From Cytophagaceae bacterium (GTDB taxonomy: Bacteria; Bacteroidota; Bacteroidia; Flavobacteriales; Flavobacteriaceae), in the NCBI GenBank assembly GCA_002710685.1, contig PALD01000034.1:1-64000 (forward strand): 64,000 nucleotides of DNA. The letters run 5' to 3'. The translations under genes were made by a program, and so were the position numbers. Positions within the stretch are counted from its first letter, which is position 1. Each line of letters begins with the position of its first letter. A model generated the notes under the pieces. The model was given only the letters and a program-made list of their open reading frames with translations. It was not told the origin of the DNA and made no database searches. Below, piece after piece: positions 25,179-34,545 of the stretch.

Positions 25179-26060
25179 ATGAAAAGAAAGATATTTACCA
25201 TTTTAATGATGGGTATGTGTGTCTTTGGCTACAGCCAAAGTACAGACCTTGCCCGCATAGAGTACATGTATGTGCCACAGGCAAACTCGGGCAACTCCAT
25301 AACCCGCTTCAGGGCTCTTGCGCAGATTCCCATACCGCTTGATAAAGAATTGAACAGACTTTTTGTCGTGGGGCTGGGGTATAGAAACACCGGCTTGACC
25401 ATACAAGACCCTGTCCCGTTTGAAACCTCCCCACTTGACCACCTTCATCAAATAGAAGGTTATGTGGGATACCTTTTTAAGGTTTCAGAAAATTGGCGCT
25501 TGGGAGCGAAAGTAGGGGCAAGGATAAACTCAAACCTTGAAGGCAAGGTGATAAGTGACGATGTTATTTATGAGACTGCCGTGTATGCGATACATGATAT
25601 GAAGGATGCCAACGTGGGCAAACCCTACAGATGGATTTTAGGTTTGACCTACTCCACGACCCCAGGGCGTAATTACCCCCTGCCGTTGATCAATTATTTC
25701 CGGGAATTCCATCCTAACTGGACATATACTTTGGGTGTGCCCAAAACAAATATTAGGCATTACCTTAACGATAATCACAAGGATGCGTTACAGGCCTTCG
25801 TTACCCTGGACAACTTTTTCAGCAACATTCAAAATAACATTGTCATAGACGGTAAGACGGCAGAAAATGTCTCGATGACCATAATATTGGGAGGCCTGGG
25901 ATATGAACACTTTTTTACAGAGCACCTCTTGTACTATATGTATGCCACGCACTCCGTGAGCAATGATTTTAGGTTAAGGGATAATGAACGGAATGATATT
26001 TATACCTTTAATGACCAGAATACCTTTTACTTTAGGTCTGGTATCAAATTTAAATTTTAA
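25179..26060 (+). CDS. DUF6268-type outer membrane beta-barrel protein
   Basis: This 293-aa protein has a signal peptide (IFTILMMGMCVFGYSQS). Alternating hydrophobic strands follow, and it ends in the aromatic FYFRSGIKFKF, a typical barrel-closing strand. The sequence fits the DUF6268 family, whose function is unknown. It lies between the channel gene and an NtrC-like regulator with gaps of only 8 and 2 bp, so it belongs to the same transcript. A palindrome of the dispersed family (25224-25239) falls on the signal-peptide codons. Confidence 0.75.
   Translation: MKRKIFTILMMGMCVFGYSQSTDLARIEYMYVPQANSGNSITRFRALAQIPIPLDKELNRLFVVGLGYRNTGLTIQDPVPFETSPLDHLHQIEGYVGYLFKVSENWRLGAKVGARINSNLEGKVISDDVIYETAVYAIHDMKDANVGKPYRWILGLTYSTTPGRNYPLPLINYFREFHPNWTYTLGVPKTNIRHYLNDNHKDALQAFVTLDNFFSNIQNNIVIDGKTAENVSMTIILGGLGYEHFFTEHLLYYMYATHSVSNDFRLRDNERNDIYTFNDQNTFYFRSGIKFKF
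25224..25239. repeat. dispersed palindrome inside the DUF6268 gene
   Basis: TTTGGC, TACA, GCCAAA with perfect arms, covering the end of the signal-peptide coding region. Confidence 0.5.
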
Positions 26061-26062
26061 GC

Positions 26063-27226
26063 ATGGCAAAAATCCTAATAATAGAAGATGAAGCGGCCAT
26101 AAGACGCGTATTGACTAAAATCCTGACCGAAGAGAGCAAGGAGTATCAGGTTGAGGAAGCCGAAAACGGCCTGGAGGGAATGGAAAAAATCAAGGACATA
26201 GATTATGACCTGGTGCTTTGTGATATCAAAATGCCAAAAATGGATGGCGTTGAGGTCCTTGAAGCGACTAAAAAGGTTAAACCAGAGACCCCCATGGTCA
26301 TGATTTCTGGTCATGGCGACCTTGATACGGCGGTAAACACGATGCGGCTGGGTGCCTTTGACTATATCTCAAAACCACCAGACCTTAACAGGTTGCTCAA
26401 TACGGTAAGAAACGCACTGGATAGAAAGACCCTGGTTACCGAAAATACACGGCTGAAGAAAAAGGTAAGCAAGCAATATGAAATGGTGGGCGACAGTGAT
26501 GCTATTGCAAATATCAAGGAAATTATAGATAAGGTAGCACCCACGGAGGCCCGTGTCTTGATCACCGGCCCTAATGGTACCGGAAAGGAACTCGTTGCGC
26601 ACTGGCTCCATGAAAAGAGCGATAGGAACAAAGGCCCCATGATTGAGGTTAACTGTGCCGCGATACCTTCAGAATTGATTGAGAGCGAACTCTTTGGCCA
26701 TGTAAAAGGAGCCTTTACAAATGCAAATAAGGACAGGGCAGGAAAATTTGAGGCTGCAAACGGGGGCACGATATTTCTGGATGAAATAGGGGATATGAGC
26801 CTTTCGGCGCAAGCCAAAGTACTGCGGGCCCTTCAAGAAAACAAAGTACAAAGGGTAGGTAGCGATAAGGACATCAAGGTAGATGTGCGCGTGATCGCGG
26901 CAACTAATAAGGACCTGAAATCTGAAATAGATGAAGGAAAGTTCAGGGAAGACCTCTATCACCGCCTTGCGGTCATCCTGGTACGGGTACCACCGCTTAA
27001 TGAAAGACGCGACGATATCCCATTGCTCGTCGAGCATTTTGCAACAAAAATAGCTGAAGAGCAGGGTACAATCGTAAAAGGGTTTACCGGCCCGGCAATT
27101 AAAAAACTGCAAGAATATGACTGGACGGGCAATATACGTGAGCTTAGAAATGTGGTGGAACGGTTGATAATCTTAGGAGGAAAAGAAGTTTCTGAGGTTG
27201 ACGTTGAGCTTTTTGCCAGCAAGTGA
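26063..27226 (+). CDS. sigma-54 dependent response regulator, NtrC-like, without HTH
   Basis: The protein has 387 aa. The receiver domain covers 1-120 with the phospho-acceptor Asp54 (LCDIKMPKMDG). The AAA+ sigma-54 activator domain runs from about 140 to 380, with Walker A GPNGTGKE at 169-176 and the sigma-54 contact loop as GAFTNA at 216-221 (usually GAFTGA). The chain stops at ELFASK right after the AAA+ lid, so the usual Fis-type DNA-binding helix is missing. It may act without specific DNA binding or together with a partner. No histidine kinase is adjacent. It is the last gene of the unit. Confidence 0.92.
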   Translation: MAKILIIEDEAAIRRVLTKILTEESKEYQVEEAENGLEGMEKIKDIDYDLVLCDIKMPKMDGVEVLEATKKVKPETPMVMISGHGDLDTAVNTMRLGAFDYISKPPDLNRLLNTVRNALDRKTLVTENTRLKKKVSKQYEMVGDSDAIANIKEIIDKVAPTEARVLITGPNGTGKELVAHWLHEKSDRNKGPMIEVNCAAIPSELIESELFGHVKGAFTNANKDRAGKFEAANGGTIFLDEIGDMSLSAQAKVLRALQENKVQRVGSDKDIKVDVRVIAATNKDLKSEIDEGKFREDLYHRLAVILVRVPPLNERRDDIPLLVEHFATKIAEEQGTIVKGFTGPAIKKLQEYDWTGNIRELRNVVERLIILGGKEVSEVDVELFASK

Positions 27227-27251
27227 CTTTAAAACATATAAACTTTAACAT

Positions 27252-27280
27252 AAATGCGTCCGCTGGGGCGCATTTTTTTT
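27252..27280 (+). terminator. terminator of the 22.0-27.2 kb unit
   Basis: AAATGCGTCC pairs with a GGGGCGCATTT arm around a short loop, with eight T after the stem. It lies 26 nt past the regulator stop codon. Confidence 0.85.
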
Positions 27281-27492
27281 GGGCATAACTTGACCTTGTT
27301 CTTTATTGCTTCATAATCAATAATTTAGATTACAATTTCACCTCATTAAATCATCGATTAAGTGCATTTTTAAACGATGTAAAATGTTAAATGTTTTATA
27401 TTATCGATGAAATACACAAAAATTACGTCAAGTAACTTGCGTATTTAAAAAAATCATATAATATTTGTCAGCGTAACTCATAACCCACCCCA

Positions 27493-27993
27493 ATGAAACT
27501 GAACCTATCTTTAACGCCCTTTGCGTTAATGTTTCTGGCACTTTGCACAAGCTGCTCCCCAGAAGAAACAGAAGAACCCGTCCAGGCAAATTATGTAGTT
27601 GAAATCTCAAATATCTCTGTTGATAATAAACTTTCAATGGCGGTACTTCATGAGGTCAATGCCCATAGGGAATCTGTAGGTCTGGAAAAGCTGGCATGGA
27701 AGGACCTACCCTTTCAGCTAGCGGCACAGCATAGCAATTATATGGCACAGATAGGAGATTTAGATCACGATAATTTTAACGAGCGTGCACAGTACCTTAT
27801 GGATCAAGGTGCACAACATGTGAGCGAGAATGTAGCCTTTGGCTATGTTAATGCACACAAGGTCGTCGATGGATGGCTCAATAGTCCAGACCATCGAGAA
27901 GCTATTGAAGGTGACTTCAATTTCACGGGAATCGCAGTAGTAGAAAACGATGAAGGTGTACCATATTACACACAGATTTTTATCAAGCAATAA
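27493..27993 (+). CDS. CAP-domain (SCP/PR-1-like) lipoprotein
   Basis: This 166-aa protein has a lipoprotein signal ending in LALCTSCSPEE. A CAP domain follows with the motifs LHEVNAHRES, HSNYMAQIGDLDHDNF, HVSENVAFG and WLNSPDHREAI. The CAP cavity His/Glu residues are present. Bacterial members are exported and of uncertain activity. It stands alone, with an AT-rich upstream region and a 31-bp tandem repeat starting 6 nt past its stop codon. Confidence 0.88.
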   Translation: MKLNLSLTPFALMFLALCTSCSPEETEEPVQANYVVEISNISVDNKLSMAVLHEVNAHRESVGLEKLAWKDLPFQLAAQHSNYMAQIGDLDHDNFNERAQYLMDQGAQHVSENVAFGYVNAHKVVDGWLNSPDHREAIEGDFNFTGIAVVENDEGVPYYTQIFIKQ

Positions 27994-27998
27994 TTGAA

Positions 27999-28060
27999 AA
28001 CCCCAAATCATGATTGCTTTTTTGCCCCAAACCCCAAATTATGATTGCCTTTTTTGCCCT
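27999..28060. repeat. 31-bp tandem direct repeat, two copies
   Basis: The unit starts AACCCCAAAT and continues with ATGATTGC, a T run and GCCC. Copy 1 is 27999-28029 and copy 2 is 28030-28060, with few differences. A decayed third unit may follow up to about 28095 (CCCCAGATCATTTTTT). It lies directly downstream of the CAP gene. Confidence 0.7.
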
Positions 28061-28154
28061 GATCCCCAGATCATTTTTTATTAATACCCCCATTTTTAAA
28101 CCTTTGGTATATTGATTTAATTCTACTTTTTAATTGCAAATTCAAATCGTGAAG

Positions 28155-28186
28155 AAAAGGCAGGTACTTGGTACCTGCCTTTTTGT
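28155..28186 (+). terminator. terminator between the CAP gene and ppk2
   Basis: AAAAGGCAGGTAC (28155-28167), loop TTG, then GTACCTGCCTTTT: perfect 13-base arms followed by T-rich sequence. Confidence 0.85.
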
Positions 28187-28253
28187 TTTTTGTAGTGGTA
28201 AAGCTTTTGCTAAAGTTGTATTTTGGCTATCCATTCAATGCTCACATTATACC

Positions 28254-29135
28254 ATGAAAGATTTTCACCTTGCAGATTACCGCGTTGATAAACCCGTCGT
28301 TTTATCTAAAGTGCCCACGCATGAAGACTGGGGCAGGAAAAAGAAACTTGAAGAAGACCTTGATGCCGTGGGAAAACAGGTTGCTGCCATACAGAACAAG
28401 ATGTATGCTTATGATAAATACGCAGTTTTGATTTGCATACAGGGCATGGACACGGCCGGTAAGGACAGCCTGATACGTGAGGTTTTTAAAAATTTTAATG
28501 CCCGTGGCGTGGTGGTGCATAGCTTTAAGGTACCCACTGAACTTGAGCGTGGCCATGACTACCTATGGCGGCATTATATTGCCCTGCCAGAGCGTGGCAA
28601 GTTTGCCATTTTTAATAGGACGCATTATGAAAATGTACTGGTAACAAGGGTTCATCCAGAATATATTTTGGGCGAAAGCCTGCCAGGCATTCACTCCATG
28701 GAGGATGTAAATGATGATTTCTGGGCCTCCCGTTTTGAACAGATCAACAATTTTGAAAAGACCATCCAGCAAAATGGTACGATAATCCTCAAGTTTTTTC
28801 TGCACCTGTCAAAAGATGAACAAAAGAACAGGTTGCTGAGAAGGCTGGAAAAAGAAGATAAAAACTGGAAGTTCTCTGCCGGGGACCTCAAGGAGCGCAA
28901 GCTATGGGATGAATACCAGGCCTGTTATGAAGATGCCATCAATAAGACCTCAAGGCCACACGCGCCATGGTATATCGTCCCGGCAGATGACAAGCCCACC
29001 GCACGGTTGATATTTGCAACGATAATGCTGCATGAACTGTCCAGATATAAAGACGTTAAGGAGCCACAGCTCGATTCAGAGACCAAGTCTCACATTGATG
29101 AATATAAAAAGCAGCTGGAGAGCGGCACAATTTAA
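28254..29135 (+). CDS. ppk2: polyphosphate kinase 2 family protein
   Basis: This 293-aa protein has the PPK2 fold: Walker A GMDTAGKDS at residues 64-72, the Walker B region FAIFNRTHYENVLVTRV, and the lid with basic residues (KDEQKNRLLRRLE). PPK2 enzymes use polyphosphate to phosphorylate nucleotides, and small class members such as this often act on NDP or NMP. I start at MKDFHLADYRVDKPV; the frame stays open upstream to 28134, but that part overlaps a terminator. The M28 peptidase starts 8 bp downstream. Confidence 0.9.
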   Translation: MKDFHLADYRVDKPVVLSKVPTHEDWGRKKKLEEDLDAVGKQVAAIQNKMYAYDKYAVLICIQGMDTAGKDSLIREVFKNFNARGVVVHSFKVPTELERGHDYLWRHYIALPERGKFAIFNRTHYENVLVTRVHPEYILGESLPGIHSMEDVNDDFWASRFEQINNFEKTIQQNGTIILKFFLHLSKDEQKNRLLRRLEKEDKNWKFSAGDLKERKLWDEYQACYEDAINKTSRPHAPWYIVPADDKPTARLIFATIMLHELSRYKDVKEPQLDSETKSHIDEYKKQLESGTI

Positions 29136-29143
29136 TCCACCAC

Positions 29144-30544
29144 ATGTACAAAAAATCAACAATACTACAGCTCACCGTGTTTATTTGTTTTGGCTTGGTA
29201 GCCAAAATCTCTCATGCACAAGCCAGTGATGAAGAGCAGATCAGGCAATTCTACAAGCTCTCGCTCCTGGAAGGGCAAAGCTATCAATGGCTGGATGCGC
29301 TGAGCAACGACATAGGGTCGCGCCTTAGCGGGAGCCTGGGTGCTGAAAAAGCCGTGGCTTGGGGAAAGGATGAACTGGATTCCCTTGGTCTTGACAAGGT
29401 ATGGCTGCAGCCCGTCATGGTGCCCAAATGGATACGTGGCGTACCAGAATATGCCTATCTAGAGACCAGTGCAGGGCATTCTACCAACGTGCCCATCTGT
29501 GCCCTGGGAGGTTCAGTGGCAACAGCCCCCGGCGGCGTAAAGGCAGAGGTAATAGAGGTGCATGCTCTTGACGAACTCAAAGAACTGGGAAGGGAAAAAA
29601 TAGAGGGCAAGATCGTGTTCTATAACCGGCCCATGCAGGCAGATTTGATAAATACCTTTGAGGCGTATGGCGGTTGTGTTGACCAGCGCTATAACGGTGC
29701 ACGCGAAGCTGCAGGATACGGTGCTGTGGGCGTCATTGTACGCTCCATGAACCTGCGACAAGATGATTATCCACATGCCGGGGCCATGTCTTACGGGGAT
29801 TTGCCCAATACCCAGAGGATTCCCGCCGCGGCAATAAGTACCAATGGGGCTGACCTGCTCAGCAATACCTTAAAATTGAACAAGCAGAGCAAGTTTTTTT
29901 TTAAGATGAGCTGCAAAAACCTGGCAGATGTACAAAGCTATAATGTGATAGGCGAGATTACCGGCAGCCAGTACCCCAACAGGTTCATGGTCGTGGGCGG
30001 CCACCTGGATTCATGGGACCTGGGAGATGGTTCTCATGATGATGGCGCAGGTATCGTGCAAAGTATGGAAGTACTTAGGTTGATAAAAAAAGCGGGTTAC
30101 CGGCCCAGGCACAGCATACGCGTCGTACTCTTCATGAATGAAGAAAACGGTCTGCGTGGCGGCACTGAATATGCAGAAATTGCCAGCAGCAAGGGCGAAG
30201 ACCATGTTTTTGGCCTTGAGAGTGATTCGGGTGGGTTCTCACCCCGTGGGTTTACCCTGGATATTGACGATGCAAACTTTGAGAAAGTACAGGGATGGGC
30301 CCCGCTCTTTAAACCATACATGATCCATTATTTTGAAAAGGGAGAATCTGGAGCAGACATAGGGCCTTTAAAAAAAGATGGGATTGTACTTGCCGGCCTG
30401 CGGCCAGATTCTCAGCGCTACTTTGATTATCACCATGCGGCAAACGACACCTTTGATGCCGTTAACAAACGCGAACTGGAACTGGGGGCGGCCGCAATGA
30501 CAAGCTTGATGTACCTGTTTGATAAATACGGTGTTTCGCAATAG
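29144..30544 (+). CDS. secreted M28 family peptidase (carboxypeptidase Q-like)
   Basis: This 466-aa protein has a signal peptide ending near SHAQA. A PA-type insertion (about 120-235) is followed by the M28 zinc peptidase core. The metal ligands are His and Asp in GGHLDSWDLGDGSHDDGAG, Glu in FMNEENGLRGG, Asp in LESDSGG and a final His in FDYHHAANDTFDAV. It should act as a periplasmic or secreted aminopeptidase/dipeptidase. It is likely co-transcribed with ppk2, 8 bp upstream. A palindrome lies over the signal-peptide codons (29189-29206). Confidence 0.92.
   Translation: MYKKSTILQLTVFICFGLVAKISHAQASDEEQIRQFYKLSLLEGQSYQWLDALSNDIGSRLSGSLGAEKAVAWGKDELDSLGLDKVWLQPVMVPKWIRGVPEYAYLETSAGHSTNVPICALGGSVATAPGGVKAEVIEVHALDELKELGREKIEGKIVFYNRPMQADLINTFEAYGGCVDQRYNGAREAAGYGAVGVIVRSMNLRQDDYPHAGAMSYGDLPNTQRIPAAAISTNGADLLSNTLKLNKQSKFFFKMSCKNLADVQSYNVIGEITGSQYPNRFMVVGGHLDSWDLGDGSHDDGAGIVQSMEVLRLIKKAGYRPRHSIRVVLFMNEENGLRGGTEYAEIASSKGEDHVFGLESDSGGFSPRGFTLDIDDANFEKVQGWAPLFKPYMIHYFEKGESGADIGPLKKDGIVLAGLRPDSQRYFDYHHAANDTFDAVNKRELELGAAAMTSLMYLFDKYGVSQ
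29189..29206. repeat. dispersed palindrome inside the M28 gene
   Basis: TTTGGC, TTGGTA, GCCAAA with perfect arms, in the region encoding the signal peptide. Confidence 0.5.
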
Positions 30545-30633
30545 GATTTTGGATATTCTTTGTTAAACTTCCCTAAACCATACGGGCGGAAACTCAGGGT
30601 GTGGGTAAATTTGGGTTAAACCCAAAAAAACTC

Positions 30634-32166
30634 ATGGCAATACTAGGCTCACTCATCAAGGGTATCATTGATCTAAGCGATACCATAACCTCAGACCCAC
30701 ATCCTGTCGAAGAACAAAAGGAGGTTTTAAAAAAGCTTCTCAAAAAGGCCAGGGATACCCAGTTTGGCCAGCAATACGACTTTGAGGAAATCCTGGAGGC
30801 TGAAGACCCGCGAGTGGCTTTCGCCGAAAGGCTCCCCTTTTTTGATTACAACAGTATCAACGAGGAGTGGTGGCATAAGCTGCACGAGGGGGAGACTGAT
30901 GTGACCTGGCCGGGAGAACCCCATTATTTTGCATTGAGCAGCGGTACCACGGGCAAGACCAGCAAGCGCATACCGGTGACAGATGAGATGATATCTGCAA
31001 TTAGGAGTGCGGGTATAAAACAGGTGGGGGCGCTGGCAAATTTTGATTTTGATGCTGACTTTTTTGAACGCGAAATCATGATGCTGGGCAGTTCTACTGA
31101 CCTAGAGGAAAACAACGGCCACCTGGAGGGCGAGATAAGCGGTATCAGTGCGAGCAACATCCCGTTCTGGTTCAGGGGATATTACAAGCCGGGTGAGGAA
31201 ATAGCAAAAATTGATGATTGGGACGAGCGGGTACAAAACATTGCTGAGAATGCCGCAAACTGGGATATAGGCGCGCTGAGCGGCATCCCCAGTTGGATGG
31301 AGCTCATGATGCAGAAGGTAATAGAGCACAACAACCTGGACAATATTCACGATGTATGGCCTAACCTCCAGGTATATACATCAGGTGGGGTAGCATTTCC
31401 CCCGTACGAAAAAAGCTTTAACGCCCTGCTGGGAAAACCCATAACCGTCATTGATACCTATCTCGCTTCAGAGGGTTTTATGGCGTTTCAATCACGTCCA
31501 GAAACAGATGCCATGAAACTGGTTACTGATAATGGCATCTACTTTGAGTTTGTGCCCATGAACCCAGAGTATATCAATGAAGATGGGGGTATCAAGCAGG
31601 ATGCACCGGTGGTTACGCTAGAGGATGTCGAGGAAGATAAAGATTATATCCTTATCATTTCAACAGTGGCGGGAGCATGGCGTTACCTCATAGGCGATAC
31701 CATCAAGTTCACTGACAAGGCCCGTGCCGAAATCAAGATTACGGGCCGTACAAAATTCTTCCTCAACGTGGTGGGGAGCCAACTCTCTGTCAATAAAATG
31801 GAAGATGCCGTTTGTGAACTTGAGGAAGCGTTTGATATCAAGATACCAGAGTTTACGCTTGCCGCAAAAAGGAATCCTGAGGATGGAGAGTTTTATCACA
31901 ACTGGTACCTAGGCACAGACGCGGATATTGCAAATGAAAAACTGGCCGAAACCCTCGATAACAAACTCAAGGAAGCAAACAAGAACTACGCCGTGGCCAG
32001 GAGCAAGGCCCTTAAAGGTGTATTTGTGACCACCATACCGCCAGAAACCTTCCATGAATGGAATGCGCAAAACAAGAAAAAAGGGGGGCAGGTAAAGATG
32101 GAAAAGGTGATGAACGAAGAAAAATTCAAAGAGTGGGAAGATTTTGTAAAGTCCCAGGTTGGGTAG
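30634..32166 (+). CDS. GH3-like (auxin-responsive promoter family) protein
   Basis: The 510-aa protein belongs to the adenylating GH3 family. An ATP-binding loop (ALSSGTTGKTSKRIP) is followed by the conserved segments LQVYTSGG, YLASEGFMAFQ and LIGDTIKFTDK. Plant GH3 proteins join amino acids to carboxylic hormones; the bacterial substrates are unknown. I start at MAILGSLIKGIIDLSDTIT (30634), which matches the usual N-terminus, although the frame opens at 30601. It is the third gene of a same-strand group starting at ppk2. Confidence 0.9.
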   Translation: MAILGSLIKGIIDLSDTITSDPHPVEEQKEVLKKLLKKARDTQFGQQYDFEEILEAEDPRVAFAERLPFFDYNSINEEWWHKLHEGETDVTWPGEPHYFALSSGTTGKTSKRIPVTDEMISAIRSAGIKQVGALANFDFDADFFEREIMMLGSSTDLEENNGHLEGEISGISASNIPFWFRGYYKPGEEIAKIDDWDERVQNIAENAANWDIGALSGIPSWMELMMQKVIEHNNLDNIHDVWPNLQVYTSGGVAFPPYEKSFNALLGKPITVIDTYLASEGFMAFQSRPETDAMKLVTDNGIYFEFVPMNPEYINEDGGIKQDAPVVTLEDVEEDKDYILIISTVAGAWRYLIGDTIKFTDKARAEIKITGRTKFFLNVVGSQLSVNKMEDAVCELEEAFDIKIPEFTLAAKRNPEDGEFYHNWYLGTDADIANEKLAETLDNKLKEANKNYAVARSKALKGVFVTTIPPETFHEWNAQNKKKGGQVKMEKVMNEEKFKEWEDFVKSQVG

Positions 32167-32232
32167 CGACTTACCCGTTTTTAGTTTTTGAATCTTAAGG
32201 GATTTTAAAGCTTTACCAACCCAAAATCCACC

Positions 32233-33444
32233 ATGCATTTAAGAGACGCCTCTGCAGCAAGAAAAAGGTACGCTAACATACTCACGTTCATTGCCCTGCC
32301 ATTTTCTGGCTTTATGACAGATGTTTACCTGCCATCATTTCCATCTATGGCAGAGAGCCTGCAGGTTCCAGAAAAAAGTATACAGCTTACCCTTACATGT
32401 TTTTTTCTGAGTTATGGAATTTCTCAACTATTTGTGGGAAGTATCCTTGACAGTATCGGGAGGTATAGGCCGGTATTGATTTCGCTGGTGGTACTCATTG
32501 CCACGAGCATCAGCATCGCTTTTACTGATGATGTTATGGTCATCAATATACTGCGTATCGTTCAAGGGGTGGCGACAGCATTCATGGTGGTTGCAAAGCG
32601 CGCTTTTTTTGTTGACTTGTATGAGGGAGAAAAGCGCAAGCATTACCTAAGTTTTTTTACCATAGTATGGTCTTGTGGTCCCATTGTCGCGCCATTTCTT
32701 GGCGGGTATCTTGAAAAGCTTTTTGGGTGGCAATCAAACTTTTATTTCCTCGCCATCTATGCAACCCTTGTTTTGGCAGGTGAGCTGCTTATAGGCGGGG
32801 AGACCATAAGGAATGTCAAGCCGTTCAACCTGAAGAAAACCAGCGTCCTGTATAAGGTCATGTTGCGCAATAAGGGCTTTCTTTATGGTATTTTTGTGCT
32901 GGGTATTGCGTATTCGGTTACCATGGTCTTCAATATTGCCGGGCCTTTTGTGGTTGAGCATCACTTTGGGTTTGACTCGGTTACCATAGGGTATTGCACA
33001 TTGATTCTCGGGTTTTCCTGGATGCTGGGCGGCATCCTCAGCAAGCGGTTGACACCGTTGGCTTTTAAGCCAAAAATCTTTACGGCCAGTTTTGTCCAGT
33101 TAGGGTTGATAGCCGTGCTCATGGCCCTCGGTTTTTCTTTTGACAATCTTGTCCTGCTCGTTGGTCTTGCCTTTTTAATCCATATTTGCTCTGGGTTTAT
33201 CTTTACCAATTTTTTTACCCACAACATGCTTTTTTTTCCAAATAATGCCGGAATTGCTGGCGGTCTCATGGGTGGTATGCTGTACATCATCACCTCTTTT
33301 TCAAGCTTTTTGATTTCATCTTCGGGCAAGATTGACACCGCTTTTGATATGTCGTTGCGTTATTTACTGTTTGGGGTTCCCTTGCTGCTTATCGTGATGC
33401 TTGCGGTAAATGCATCAGTTAAAAAGGTGCGGTCAAAAAATTGA
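32233..33444 (+). CDS. MFS transporter, Bcr/CflA type
   Basis: This 403-aa protein has about twelve membrane helices. The N-terminal helix carries FMTDVYLPSFPSM, a hallmark of the Bcr/CflA drug-efflux group. The loop LDSIGRYRPVL is the MFS signature between helices 2 and 3. It is probably an inner-membrane proton-coupled exporter; the substrate is unknown. A near-perfect palindrome (33058-33073) lies in the coding region. Another palindrome follows right after the stop codon. Confidence 0.9.
   Translation: MHLRDASAARKRYANILTFIALPFSGFMTDVYLPSFPSMAESLQVPEKSIQLTLTCFFLSYGISQLFVGSILDSIGRYRPVLISLVVLIATSISIAFTDDVMVINILRIVQGVATAFMVVAKRAFFVDLYEGEKRKHYLSFFTIVWSCGPIVAPFLGGYLEKLFGWQSNFYFLAIYATLVLAGELLIGGETIRNVKPFNLKKTSVLYKVMLRNKGFLYGIFVLGIAYSVTMVFNIAGPFVVEHHFGFDSVTIGYCTLILGFSWMLGGILSKRLTPLAFKPKIFTASFVQLGLIAVLMALGFSFDNLVLLVGLAFLIHICSGFIFTNFFTHNMLFFPNNAGIAGGLMGGMLYIITSFSSFLISSSGKIDTAFDMSLRYLLFGVPLLLIVMLAVNASVKKVRSKN
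33058..33073. repeat. dispersed palindrome inside the MFS gene
   Basis: TTGGC, TTTTAA, GCCAA with five-base arms, encoding part of a cytoplasmic loop (LAFKPKI). Confidence 0.5.
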
Positions 33445-33451
33445 TTTTTGC

Positions 33452-33464
33452 CTTTCGGCGAAAG
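33452..33464. repeat. short palindrome between convergent genes
   Basis: CTTTCG, G, CGAAAG lies in the 27-bp gap between the MFS gene and the M19 dipeptidase. It relates to the TTTCGC/GCGAAA class but is shifted by one base. The same form recurs at 38944-38956. Confidence 0.5.
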
Positions 33465-33471
33465 CCTTAAA

Positions 33472-34545
33472 CTAACGCCACACCCGGTCTAAAAAACCCA
33501 GGAAATTACCATGCAGGATTTTCTTGATGTCCTCCTGAGAATACCCCCGGTTTTTAAGTATCGCGGGGAGTTTTTGTAAGTCGGCAATAGTGTCAACATC
33601 CGTGGGGCCTTGCTCTGTGCCAAATCCGCCATCCAGGTCTGTACCGATGCCAACGTGGTTAATATTTCCTGCCAATTGACAAATGTGGTCAATGTTATCT
33701 GCGATAATTTCTAGTGTCACGTTTTTTTCAGCGGGTTGTGAGATGCCACGCTCCCAGTGGGTTACCATCATCCAGGCATCCAGCGCCATCCCGATAATAC
33801 CTCCGCGGTTGATGATTTCCAGGATTTGCTCATCGGTGAATTGACGGTTGTGATTCACAAATTTCCTGCACAGGTTATGACTGGCCCACAAAGGACCATC
33901 ATAAATATCCATCGCTTCCCAAAAGCTGATGTCACATAAATGCGTGACATCGAGAATCAATCCTAACTCCTGTATTTTATTGATGAGTTCCCTTCCTTTG
34001 GCTCCCAAGCCACCTTCTGCATCGGTGCCATGCGCATACGTCCCCGGGCCATAATGCGCCGGCCCTATTGCTCGCAGGCCAGCTTCATGTGATTTTTCTA
34101 GATAGCTCAAATCCACGATGGAATCTGCGCCCTCAAGTGATAGGATATACCCTATGGGTTTCTTGCCAGGCTCGGTTTCCCAAAGCTTTAAATGGTTTTG
34201 TAGTTGCTCCCGGTTTCTTATCTGTACCAGCTCGCCACAATCTTCCATCGCCCGGTACCAGGCGAGTTGACCCTGGGTTTGCGCCCAGGCCTGCTCTGGA
34301 GATTGCCAGCCGGGCAACTTGCTGCCCGGTTTTACATAACGGGCTATTTGAGTAGCCATGCAAAGACCTACGTTTCCTGCGCGCATTGCCGGAAAGGAAA
34401 CCGTGTTGCGCTCACGGTCTGGCTTGTCTGTCATGCCTTTTTCACGCTGGCGCATTTCTGCAACGGGCAAGCGTAGGTCCCGGTTCCATTCCATGGCGTT
34501 CATGGAGAGGTCAAGATGTGCGTCAAAAATAAAATTGTCCAGCAT
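33472..34545 (-). CDS. M19 family membrane-type dipeptidase
   Basis: This 357-aa dinuclear zinc dipeptidase has the ligands HLD at residues 10-12, Glu in LSLEGADSI, and His in VTHLCDISFWEAMD and ASHNLCRKF. Family members cleave dipeptides that often carry a C-terminal D-residue. No signal peptide is visible, so it acts in the cytoplasm. Its start codon shares a base with the stop of the PLP enzyme gene, so it is the last gene of a four-gene operon that also encodes a GntP permease and RidA. Confidence 0.93.
   Translation of the reverse strand: MLDNFIFDAHLDLSMNAMEWNRDLRLPVAEMRQREKGMTDKPDRERNTVSFPAMRAGNVGLCMATQIARYVKPGSKLPGWQSPEQAWAQTQGQLAWYRAMEDCGELVQIRNREQLQNHLKLWETEPGKKPIGYILSLEGADSIVDLSYLEKSHEAGLRAIGPAHYGPGTYAHGTDAEGGLGAKGRELINKIQELGLILDVTHLCDISFWEAMDIYDGPLWASHNLCRKFVNHNRQFTDEQILEIINRGGIIGMALDAWMMVTHWERGISQPAEKNVTLEIIADNIDHICQLAGNINHVGIGTDLDGGFGTEQGPTDVDTIADLQKLPAILKNRGYSQEDIKKILHGNFLGFLDRVWR

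Noticed and set aside
27999-28060. CRISPR-like repeat
   Set aside because: Only two abutting units without spacers, so it is a tandem repeat and not an array.
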